From Verrucomicrobiota bacterium (lineage in GTDB: Bacteria; Verrucomicrobiota; Verrucomicrobiia; Chthoniobacterales; UBA10450), in the NCBI GenBank assembly GCA_003219335.1, contig QHOF01000183.1, forward strand, positions 1-13,771: a stretch of DNA of 13,771 bases, in the 5' to 3' direction. Below are positions 1 to 5,737 of the stretch, piece by piece (position 1 is the stretch's first letter; each line of letters opens with the position of its first letter). Position numbers and translations under genes: made by a program. The notes beneath the pieces were generated by a model. The model was given only the letters and a program-made list of their open reading frames with translations, was not told where the DNA came from and made no database searches.

Positions 1-309
1 CTCCGGCTGAATCGTCAGCGTCGAGGCCACAAGGTTGGTCGTTTCCTTGGGTTGAACGTCGATTTTGAACTCGCCTTTACCGGTTTCCTCCACCTTGGTT
101 TGAAAATCAGGACTCGATGACGTGACCTTGATATGCTTCACGGTAAACTCCTTGCCCGCTTTCACCGAGATCGTCTTTGGCTCCGGCTTTTCGCCCTGCT
201 TCCAAAAGACAAACATCGGGCTAATCTCCAGTTGCTGCGGGATCACGGCCTTGAGCGTCAGCACAGTTTTTGGATTTGTCTGCTCGTCGGTTTCCACCCG
301 GTTTCCACC
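1..309 (-). pseudogene. DUF1573 protein, downstream (C-terminal) part after frameshift, cut by window edge
   Basis: This is the continuation of the DUF1573 gene that starts at 611, in the frame that becomes open after the 11-bp duplication at 288-309. Read on the minus strand from about 298 it gives VETDEQTNPKTVLTLKAVI, then a stretch containing PMFVFWKQGEKPEPKTISVK, then a segment ending DVQPKETTNLVASTLTIQPE. There is no stop before position 1, so the end of the gene lies outside the window. The beta-rich, lysine-rich second half fits what usually follows the CGC core in DUF1573 proteins. It has no start codon of its own near the junction, so it would be translated only if the duplication were absent or bypassed. 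The frame and continuity are seen directly; the family assignment is from the joined protein. Confidence 0.7.
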
Positions 310-611
310 GTCACGGTTTTGATCTGAGTGCCGGTGCGGTCGCCGATGTTGAATGTGGCTGTGATCTCGCCCTTTTCTCCGGGCGGCACTTCGTCCTTCT
401 GTGATTGCGCAGTGGTGCAACCGCAGGAGGCGTGAACAGACTTGAAGTGCACCGGCGTTTTCCCGGGGTTCTGGTATTTGAAATGGCCGACCGCCTGTTT
501 ATCGGTGGCAGTCGGATGCAACTCGACGGACGTCTGCTCCCATTTCAATTCGGCGCGCGCGCTGAGACAGGTGATGATCGACAGGGTAAAAGTAAGGATT
601 TGTGTTTTCAT
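258..611 (-). CDS. DUF1573 domain protein, N-terminal part, secreted, frameshifted
   Basis: This is the upstream part of an exported DUF1573 protein. Residues 1-20 form a signal peptide: a Lys near the start, a hydrophobic stretch (ILTFTLSIITCLS), and an A-R-A signal peptidase I site before ELKW. The DUF1573 core follows, with the diagnostic S-C-G-C-T at 62-66, then VPPGEKGEITATFN, typical of these Ig-like periplasmic domains. Their molecular role is not established. The ATG at 611 overlaps the rmlD stop codon in an ATGA arrangement, implying translational coupling. An 11-bp tandem duplication at 288-309 throws the frame after residue 105, so the product ends in a foreign tail (WKPTSRQIQKLC) at a stop at 258-260. 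Without the duplication the frame runs on to the window edge. Either the gene is a recent pseudogene or the duplication is an assembly error. Confidence 0.8.
   Translation of the reverse strand: MKTQILTFTLSIITCLSARAELKWEQTSVELHPTATDKQAVGHFKYQNPGKTPVHFKSVHASCGCTTAQSQKDEVPPGEKGEITATFNIGDRTGTQIKTVTVETGWKPTSRQIQKLC
288..309. repeat. perfect 11-bp tandem duplication causing a frameshift in the DUF1573 gene
   Basis: The unit CGGTTTCCACC at 288-298 is repeated exactly at 299-309. Because 11 is not a multiple of 3, it shifts the DUF1573 frame. Removing one copy restores the reading T-V-T-V-E-T-D-E-Q-T, which continues without a stop to position 1. Confidence 0.9.
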
Positions 612-1633
612 TTTTTGGAGTAGAAGCGCGTAATATAATCAGTAACCGCTTCTCGCCAAGCGCGAGGTGGCGTGCTGGTCAGGTGCGTGTATCTGGCCGT
701 GGAAAGCACGGAGTAAACGGGCCGGCGCGCTACCCAGTCTTTCATCTCCTCCAATTTTAGCGCGCCGACGGTCTTTGCTTTTAGAGGAAGACCAGCTTCG
801 TGACAACAATCCAGCGCCCATTGCGCGTATTCCTGCCAAGTGCATTCGCCGGCATTGGCGAAATGCAAAATGCCACCGTAATCGCTTACGCTGTAGCCGG
901 GATCGGTGATCCCGGTGGGAATGCCGGAGCCACGGCCGGCGGTCGTGCGTGAGCCGTGACCATCGGTCTCGGCTACCGCAACGCCCGTGAAAAAACGCGG
1001 GAGCATCTCGGCGATATCGCGCGTGTACGTCGGCGTGGAAAATTTGTCCGCGATTGCATCGACTTGCCGCTCTTCCCGCGCTCGCTTGATGATTGCGTCA
1101 ATAAAGCTCGGCCGATCGGGACCAAAGACCCACGAGACGCGCACGATTAGATGCCGAGGTACTGGGTTGTCTGTATGGGACGGCGTTGCCGTCCCGGGGA
1201 AGCCATCGGTTTCCCTGACAGCGGCGAGCACATTTTTTTCTCCGGCCAGTTTCGATTCGCCATAGACGCTGATCGGATTCGCTTCGTCTTCTTCGGTGTA
1301 CGGTTCGGGTTTCTCGCCATCGAACACGTAATCGGTGCTGAAGTGAATCAGCTTCGCGTTCTTCTCGCTGCAGATGCTTGCGAGAACGCCCGGCGCTTCG
1401 GCGTTAATCAAAAAAGCGCGGTCGCGCTGGGTCTCGCAAAGATCCACATTCGTGAACGCCGCAGCGTTGATCAACACGTCGAAATTCGTCGCGTTCAGTT
1501 TCTCGCGCAGATCGTCCAAATTCGACAGATCAAGCTGGGCGTGATTAAAGCCGGAAACGTCGAATTTGTCCTGATATTCCCGCATGAGCGCCGCGCCGAG
1601 TCGCCCGCCCGCGCCAACAATCACAATTTTCAT
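608..1633 (-). CDS. rmlD: dTDP-4-dehydrorhamnose reductase (RmlD/RfbD)
   Basis: This enzyme catalyses the last step of dTDP-L-rhamnose synthesis, the NAD(P)H-dependent reduction of dTDP-4-dehydro-L-rhamnose in the cytoplasm, supplying rhamnose for surface polysaccharide. It is 341 aa from the ATG at 1633; a TTG just upstream is in frame but less likely. Visible family features are the Rossmann motif GAGGRLG at 7-13, INAAAFTNVD at 55-64, STDYVFDG at 99-106, the catalytic Y124-x3-K128 (YGESK), RVSWVFGP at 165-172 and a C-terminal region with NAGECTWQEY. Homologues are usually near 290-300 aa. The extra length sits in two blocks, about residues 139-159 and 217-252, which are encoded by palindromic DNA (see separate entries). 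Both lie away from the nucleotide and catalytic motifs. The stop overlaps the DUF1573 start by 4 bp. No strong ribosome binding site is visible. Confidence 0.92.
   Translation of the reverse strand: MKIVIVGAGGRLGAALMREYQDKFDVSGFNHAQLDLSNLDDLREKLNATNFDVLINAAAFTNVDLCETQRDRAFLINAEAPGVLASICSEKNAKLIHFSTDYVFDGEKPEPYTEEDEANPISVYGESKLAGEKNVLAAVRETDGFPGTATPSHTDNPVPRHLIVRVSWVFGPDRPSFIDAIIKRAREERQVDAIADKFSTPTYTRDIAEMLPRFFTGVAVAETDGHGSRTTAGRGSGIPTGITDPGYSVSDYGGILHFANAGECTWQEYAQWALDCCHEAGLPLKAKTVGALKLEEMKDWVARRPVYSVLSTARYTHLTSTPPRAWREAVTDYITRFYSKK
878..985. repeat. palindromic insertion block 2 inside rmlD
   Basis: This block encodes about 35 residues (around 217-252) that separate the usual ...LPRFF and GGILHFANAGE segments of RmlD. 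It contains a perfect palindrome at 897-915 (CCGGGATC, loop GGT, GATCCCGG), arms CACGGC at 931-936 and GCCGTG at 953-958, and a short hairpin GACC-ATC-GGTC at 958-968. On the coding strand it reads through in frame and includes the peptide ETDG, which also occurs in block 1. Outer boundaries are approximate, set by where the RmlD family match stops and resumes. Confidence 0.55.
1157..1219. repeat. palindromic insertion block 1 inside rmlD (two tandem hairpins)
   Basis: Two hairpins lie side by side. The one at 1177-1195 is perfect (GGGACGGC, loop GTT, GCCGTCCC). The one at 1197-1215 is GGGAAGCC, loop ATC, GGTTTCCC, with one G-T pair. Both have an 8-bp stem and a 3-nt loop, separated by one base. 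They encode residues 140-153 of RmlD, inside an in-frame segment of about 20 residues between the YxxxK helix and RVSWVFG, where homologues normally have nothing comparable. The hairpins are seen directly; that they came in as a mobile repeat is inference. Confidence 0.65.
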
Positions 1634-1647
1634 CAAGCGTTGCAGGA

Positions 1648-1720
1648 TTAAAACGTTGAAGCGTTAAAGCGGGAACAGAAACGACAGCCTGCACTCCGTT
1701 TTAACTTTTCAACGCTTTAA
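1648..1720. repeat. imperfect 22-bp inverted repeat between the HNH gene and rmlD
   Basis: The arm at 1648-1669 and the reverse complement of 1699-1720 agree at 18 of 22 positions, with a 29-nt spacer. Both arms are built on the words CGTTGAA and GTTAAA. The element fills most of the 107-bp gap between the HNH stop and the rmlD start. It could form a long hairpin in the minus-strand transcript, but there is no T-tract, so it does not look like a standard terminator. A dispersed repeat is the likelier explanation. Confidence 0.6.
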
Positions 1721-1740
1721 CCAATCAACGTGAGCAAAGC

Positions 1741-2352
1741 TCAATCGCTCAGCTCGACGTTCCAGTAAGCGAGATCAACAAAGTGTTTCCAGAGATCGTG
1801 TTGCGGTCCGGAAAACGTGATCTGCACAAACGGCCGCCATTTTGGCCGCTTCGGTTTGCGGATTAAGCTCACGTGCGCTTCGCGCGGAAGGCGGTTGCCC
1901 TTGCGCGTATTGCAGGCGATGCACGAGCAAACCACGTTCTCCCATGTCGTGGTCCCGCCCCGGTCGCGCGGCACGACATGATCGAGATTCAGTTCGCTGC
2001 GATCGAAAACCTGTCCGCAATACTGGCATGTGTTCTTGTCGCGCTCAAAAACGTTATGCCGGGTGAATTTCACTTCTTTCTTTGGAAGCCGGTCAAAAAC
2101 TAAAAGGACAATCACCCGGGGAATACGAATCTTAAACGAAATCGTGGTGACCACTTCATGGTCCGGCGCATTTTCCGACAAATCGCGCCAGCTCTCGAAA
2201 TCGTGCGTCATGAAATTGTTCGCCTCATCGGACGAGACAATATGGGCGTGCCCCGCATATACCAGGGAAAAGGCCCGGCGGGCGGTGCAGATGTTCACCG
2301 CCTGCCAAAGCCGGTTGAGCACCAGAACCTGACTGTTTAACAGCGTATGCAA
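1741..2352 (-). CDS. HNH endonuclease family protein
   Basis: This 203-aa protein is of the long HNH type found widely in Verrucomicrobia, Planctomycetes and Cyanobacteria. The N-terminal 90 residues (VLVLNRLWQAVNICTARRAF onward) form the conserved pre-domain of that group. The HNH core follows: C109-x2-C112 (CQYC), L-N-L-D-H125 with VVPRDRGG, N139 (WENVVCSC), C144-x2-C147 and N148 in CNTRKGNR. The two CxxC pairs should bind zinc and the D-H...N...N residues form the beta-beta-alpha metal site for phosphodiester cleavage. It ends with a basic KPKRPKW segment. The biological role is unknown, and nothing nearby suggests a restriction system or a prophage. The start is a TTG at 2352; no in-frame ATG or GTG lies upstream and the family match begins right after it, so this rare start is accepted with some caution. 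Confidence 0.85.
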   Translation of the reverse strand: MHTLLNSQVLVLNRLWQAVNICTARRAFSLVYAGHAHIVSSDEANNFMTHDFESWRDLSENAPDHEVVTTISFKIRIPRVIVLLVFDRLPKKEVKFTRHNVFERDKNTCQYCGQVFDRSELNLDHVVPRDRGGTTTWENVVCSCIACNTRKGNRLPREAHVSLIRKPKRPKWRPFVQITFSGPQHDLWKHFVDLAYWNVELSD

Positions 2353-2436
2353 ATCTCTGTTGGTAACCGCGGTGTTATCCGCCTTTTACGGACTTCTCGC
2401 GTAAATTTGCGCGACGGTACCACTGGCATTTTTGGC

Positions 2437-2442
2437 TGTCAA
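2437..2442 (-). promoter_or_regulatory. possible -35 box for the HNH gene
   Basis: On the minus strand a perfect TTGACA lies at 2442-2437, about 85 bp upstream of the HNH start. The hexamer 17 nt further on (TACCGT) is only a weak -10 match, so this is a tentative promoter. Confidence 0.2.
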
Positions 2443-2459
2443 CGTGACGGAACACAGCC

Positions 2460-2489
2460 GAACCGGCAGTTCACGTGATTCACCGGTTC
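2460..2489. repeat. nested palindrome in the divergent intergenic region
   Basis: GAACCGG at 2460-2466 pairs with CCGGTTC at 2483-2489. The 16-nt interior contains the perfect palindrome TCACGTGA at 2471-2478. It lies between the divergently oriented HNH gene (start 2352) and the quinone reductase gene (start 2549), where an operator would be expected. No specific regulator can be named. Confidence 0.4.
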
Positions 2490-2516
2490 AAGGCGAGCCG
2501 GATGAACAGATTGTAA

Positions 2517-2546
2517 ATTCGTGTTCATTCGTGTCCATTCGTGGCT
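2517..2546 (+). repeat. three near-identical 10-bp direct repeats just before the reductase start
   Basis: ATTCGTGTTC, ATTCGTGTCC and ATTCGTGGCT follow one another directly and end two bases before the ATG at 2549. From general knowledge, repeats of the ATTCGTGTCC type are common between genes in many environmental bacterial genomes. The block leaves no room for a Shine-Dalgarno sequence. Confidence 0.6.
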
Positions 2547-2548
2547 AA

Positions 2549-3514
2549 ATGAGAGCGCAGTTTCCAGTCGAGCAGACAGAGTCCGGAGAATTTCAGCGGC
2601 AGGAAGACGCGTTTCGCGAATGGATCTCGAATGACGGATCGACACCCTACCTGGCCGAGGCGGGCCGGTATCATCTGTACGTCTCGCTGGCCTGTCCGTG
2701 GGCGAGTCGCACCGTCATTTTCCGGAAGCTAAAGAGGCTTGAAGAAGCAATCGGCATGACCGTTCTCGATCCGATTCGAGACGATAGAGGTTGGGCATTT
2801 CGCGATCCGTCCGGAAAAATTCCGCTGGGCGCGCCGTTTGACTCCACCGATCCGGTCAACGGCTTCCATTTCCTGAGCGAAGCGTACAAAGCCACCGATC
2901 CGGACTACGAAGCTCGTGTGACTGTGCCCGTGCTCTGGGATAAGCAGACGAAGCGGATTGTGAACAATTGTGAGGATGACATCTGCCGCATGTTCAATGA
3001 CGTCTTTAACGATTTCGCTCGAAATAAGGACGTCGATTTTTTCCCGAAAGAGACCGAAGCCAAGCACGCGAAGCTCTGCGATTTACTTTACGACAAGGTA
3101 AACAACGGGGTTTACAAAGCCGGATTCGCTACGCGTCAACGGCCGTACGAGATTGCCTGCAGCAAACTTTTCGAAGCGCTCGACGAACTCGAAAGGCGTC
3201 TGTCAAAAAATCGATATTTGTTCGGCAACCGCATCGTTGAGGCGGACTGGCAATTGTTCTGCACGCTGGTCCGGTTCGACGCGGTTTACCACGGACACTT
3301 CAAGTGCAATCTGCGCCGCATTATCGATTATCCGAATTTACAGGGTTATCTGATGGACTTGTATCAGCAACCCGGCATCGCTGACACGGTGAGCATCGAT
3401 CATATAAAGCGTCATTACTACATGACGCACACGGAAATTAATCCGACCCGCATCGTGCCGCTTGGTCCACTAATTGACCTGGCTGCGCCGCATGGACGCG
3501 AGAAAATGAGCTGA
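2549..3514 (+). CDS. yqjG: glutathionyl-hydroquinone reductase (YqjG/PcpF/ECM4-like, Xi-class GST)
   Basis: This 321-aa cytoplasmic enzyme family reduces S-glutathionyl-hydroquinones to hydroquinones using glutathione. The match to E. coli YqjG spans the whole length: GEFQRQEDAFREWI near the start, RYHLYVSLACPWASRT at 40-55 with the catalytic Cys at C49 in the C-P-W-A motif, VTVPVLWDK, KVNNGVYKAGFAT, TLVRFDAVYHGHFKC, YQQPGIADTV, HYYMTHTEINPT and the C-terminal PHGRE. An N-terminal thioredoxin fold is followed by an all-helical domain. One oddity: the glutathione-binding segment, E-S in YqjG (VSNESAEIIRMF), reads VNNCEDDICRMF here, with C141-E142 replacing E-S. The start follows the 10-bp repeats directly with no visible ribosome binding site, but it agrees with the family's N-terminus. 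The next gene is separated by a REPIN-like doublet, so this gene is probably transcribed alone. Confidence 0.92.
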   Translation: MRAQFPVEQTESGEFQRQEDAFREWISNDGSTPYLAEAGRYHLYVSLACPWASRTVIFRKLKRLEEAIGMTVLDPIRDDRGWAFRDPSGKIPLGAPFDSTDPVNGFHFLSEAYKATDPDYEARVTVPVLWDKQTKRIVNNCEDDICRMFNDVFNDFARNKDVDFFPKETEAKHAKLCDLLYDKVNNGVYKAGFATRQRPYEIACSKLFEALDELERRLSKNRYLFGNRIVEADWQLFCTLVRFDAVYHGHFKCNLRRIIDYPNLQGYLMDLYQQPGIADTVSIDHIKRHYYMTHTEINPTRIVPLGPLIDLAAPHGREKMS

Positions 3515-3521
3515 GACTCAC

Positions 3522-3601
3522 GGCGTCTGATACAGACGCCCTACAATAAATTTAGGATTCGGGCGGCATCCATGAATCGTAGGGCGTTTGTATCAAACGC
3601 T
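3522..3601. repeat. REPIN-like inverted pair of short palindromes
   Basis: Copy 1 (3522-3544) is GGCGTCTG, loop ATA, CAGACGCC, then CTAC. Copy 2 (3579-3601) is the same element in reverse orientation: GTAG, then a hairpin of GCGTTTG, loop TAT, CAAACGC. The two agree at 20 of 23 positions. Two of the three differences are partners in the same stem pair, C-G in one copy and T-A in the other, so pairing is conserved. The spacer is 34 bp. It starts 7 bp after the reductase stop codon and could also end or protect that transcript. Confidence 0.75.
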
Positions 3602-3665
3602 GGCAAATTGCCTTTGCCAGCGCAGCAATTCTTCATACAGTCGTGCGCTTCAACGCGAAGTGATT

Positions 3666-4961
3666 ATGACTCTTCTCGCCTTAAGCATTCTCAATTTAGG
3701 CGTGCCATTCTCGATGGTGTGCGCGGCTATTGGGCTTGTTGCAGCGTTCCTTTTGATCGCGGCGGTCATCCGGTCGCCGTCGGGGACCGAACGGATGCGA
3801 GAGATCTCGGCCGCTGTGCAAGAGGGCGCCAAAGCCTATTTGAATCGGCAAGTCAAGACGATCAGCGCAATTGCCGTCGTCATTTTCCTTTTGCTCTTCT
3901 TTTTCAAAGATCACCCGACGGCAATTGGCTTTGTGATCGGCGCTTTCTGCTCGCTGGCGGCAGGCTTCATCGGCATGCGCGTGGCCGTGCTGGCGAATGT
4001 CCGCACGGCGCAGGCCGCCACTGTCTCGCGGCTCAATGCATTGCGCATGGGATTCAACGGTGGCTCGGTGACTGGGCTGCTTGTGGTCGGGCTGGCGTTG
4101 CTTTCGGTGTCGATCTTTTACACGATCGCGGCGAAGCTGATCGGAAGTGACGCAGCGATCCGCAGCCTGGTTGGACTCGCGCTGGGCGGGAGCCTCATTA
4201 GTGTCTTCGCGCGATTGGGCGGCGGCATTTACACAAAAGCCGCTGACGTGGGCGCCGATCTGGTCGGCAAAATCGAAAAGGGCCTCGAAGAAGATGATCC
4301 GCGCAACCCGGCGGTGATCGCAGACAACGTCGGAGACAACGTAGGCGATTGCGCAGGAATGGCGGCGGACGTTTTTGAAACGTACGCTGTCAGTCTGGTC
4401 GGCGCGATTCTGGCGGGGCTGCTGACACTTGCTGGGAACCCGGCAGCCATCGTTTACCCGTTTGTGCTTGGTGGAATTTCCGTGCTGGGAGCGATCTGCG
4501 GAGTTGTATTCGTGAATGTCGCGCGCGGCAGGCCGGCGGCCGTGTTAATGGGCGGGGTGATGATTAACGCGCTGGTCTCCGCAATCCTTTTCTGGCCAGC
4601 CACGCGTGACCTCTTCCCCGGCGGCGTAACCGTTGGGGGCGTGTTGCGCTCACCGGCGCACCTTTATTTTGCTTCGCTCGTGGGTCTCATCATGACTGCG
4701 CTCATCGTCGCGCTCACGAATTACTACACTTCTTCTAACTTCCGACCGGTCCAAAAAATTGCGTACGCATCGGAGACTGGCCACGCCACGAATATCATTG
4801 CGGGCCTTGCAGCGGGAGAACACGCCACGGCGTTGCCTGTGCTCTGCATCGGGCTGGCGATCCTGGTAACTTTTCATTTTGCCGGGCTGTATGGAATCGC
4901 GATCGCGGTGATTGGCCGGCATCATCATCTCGCTCGATTCATTTGGGCCGATCACCGATAA
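3666..4961 (+). CDS. hppA: membrane-bound pyrophosphatase HppA, N-terminal two-thirds (frameshifted)
   Basis: HppA hydrolyses pyrophosphate and uses the energy to move protons (or sodium) across the membrane. This segment carries the first ten or so membrane helices and most of the active site: QEGAKAYLNRQ near 57-67, GGGIYTKAADVGADLVGK at 185-202 (K191, D194, D198 and K202 are substrate or metal ligands) and the Mg-PPi site D220-N-V-G-D-N-V-G-D228 followed by CAGMAADVFETYAVS. The start chosen is the ATG at 3666; in-frame codons further up fall in the palindrome at 3579-3601. The HppA match stops at about residue 415 (GLYGIAIAV), after which 14 foreign residues lead to the stop at 4959-4961. 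The rest of the enzyme continues in another frame from about 4915. About 14 bp appear to be missing at the junction. Confidence 0.9.
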   Translation: MTLLALSILNLGVPFSMVCAAIGLVAAFLLIAAVIRSPSGTERMREISAAVQEGAKAYLNRQVKTISAIAVVIFLLLFFFKDHPTAIGFVIGAFCSLAAGFIGMRVAVLANVRTAQAATVSRLNALRMGFNGGSVTGLLVVGLALLSVSIFYTIAAKLIGSDAAIRSLVGLALGGSLISVFARLGGGIYTKAADVGADLVGKIEKGLEEDDPRNPAVIADNVGDNVGDCAGMAADVFETYAVSLVGAILAGLLTLAGNPAAIVYPFVLGGISVLGAICGVVFVNVARGRPAAVLMGGVMINALVSAILFWPATRDLFPGGVTVGGVLRSPAHLYFASLVGLIMTALIVALTNYYTSSNFRPVQKIAYASETGHATNIIAGLAAGEHATALPVLCIGLAILVTFHFAGLYGIAIAVIGRHHHLARFIWADHR

Positions 4962-5727
4962 CGCAGGCGGCGTGGCAGTGATGGCCCGCATGCCCAAGGA
5001 AGTTCGCGTGGTAACAGATGAGCTCGACGCCGTTGGCAACACCATGAAAGCCGTGACCAAAGGTTACGCCATCGCTTCGGCGGGATTGGCAGCGCTGGTT
5101 TTGTTCGGATCGTACGTTGAAGAGTTGCGCGGGCATATCACGCGTCGCGGTGAGGTGTTTACGTTTCAATTCTCGCTGAGCGAACCGAAAGTAATCATCG
5201 GCCTTTTCATCGGTGGCCTGCTGCCGTTTGTCTTTACGGCCTTCAGCATGGACGCGGTAGGCAAGGCGGCTGGCGCCGTGGTGCGCGAGGTGCGGCGGCA
5301 ATTGCAGGCGAAACCGGGAATTTTGACTGGCCAGGACAGGCCCGAATATGGGACTTGCGTTGACATCGTAACAAAAGCGGCCTTACGAGAGATGATTGTT
5401 CCGGCATTGTTGCCGTTGGTTGCAGTGATCCTGGTCGCTGTGATCAAGCCGCTAGGCGCAGTCGTGCTCGGCGGCCTACTGGTCGGCACAATCGTCACCG
5501 GATTATTCATCGCGATCGCAATGACATCCGGCGGCGCCGCATGGGACAACGCGAAGAAATTTATCGAGGAAGGCAACCTCGGCGGCAAAGGCTCGTTCGC
5601 ACACGCCGCAGCAGTCACGGGCGATACCGTGGGCGATCCTTACAAGGACACTGCCGGACCGGCGATCAATCCTATGATCAAAGTCGTCAATATTCTGGCG
5701 ATTTTAATCATCCCGATTTTCTTCTAG
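4912..5727 (+). CDS. hppA: membrane-bound pyrophosphatase HppA, C-terminal third (after frameshift)
   Basis: This segment supplies the remaining HppA helices and active-site residues: LDSFGPITDNAGGVAVMA, then VTDELDAVGNT, MKAVTKGYAIASAG, FSMDAVGKAAGAVVREVRRQ, PEYGTCVDIVTKAALREM, and the final site NAKKFIEEG...TGDTVGDPYKDTAGPAINP. The Lys encoded at 5047-5049 (in MKAVTK) occupies the position where K+-independent pyrophosphatases have Lys and K+-dependent ones Ala, so the parent enzyme was probably K+-independent and proton-pumping. The first possible start is a TTG at 4912 in mid-helix, which is not a real gene start; no ribosome binding site is present. The two parts together would make roughly 690 aa, normal for HppA. 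The two pieces overlap by 50 bp in different frames. Confidence 0.88.
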   Translation: MAGIIISLDSFGPITDNAGGVAVMARMPKEVRVVTDELDAVGNTMKAVTKGYAIASAGLAALVLFGSYVEELRGHITRRGEVFTFQFSLSEPKVIIGLFIGGLLPFVFTAFSMDAVGKAAGAVVREVRRQLQAKPGILTGQDRPEYGTCVDIVTKAALREMIVPALLPLVAVILVAVIKPLGAVVLGGLLVGTIVTGLFIAIAMTSGGAAWDNAKKFIEEGNLGGKGSFAHAAAVTGDTVGDPYKDTAGPAINPMIKVVNILAILIIPIFF

Positions 5728-5737
5728 CTACGGACGA

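Noticed and set aside
1151..1651. 166-residue open frame on the plus strand opposite rmlD
   Set aside because: It lies antisense to a well-supported gene and shows no family motif.
1741..2352. HNH gene as part of a defence system
   Set aside because: No methylase, specificity subunit or other defence gene adjoins it; the neighbours are rmlD and a reductase.
2439..2645. 68-residue minus-strand open frame with HEWTRMNTN
   Set aside because: The peptide is a translation of the ATTCGTG repeats and of the antisense of the reductase gene; such peptides recur wherever this repeat occurs.
3588..3665. Upstream extension of hppA to 3588
   Set aside because: The extra residues are encoded by the REPIN-like palindrome and lack hydrophobic or family character.
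4905..4961. Programmed ribosomal frameshift in hppA
   Set aside because: No slippery heptamer or following structure is evident, and bases are missing relative to the family, so a deletion explains it better.
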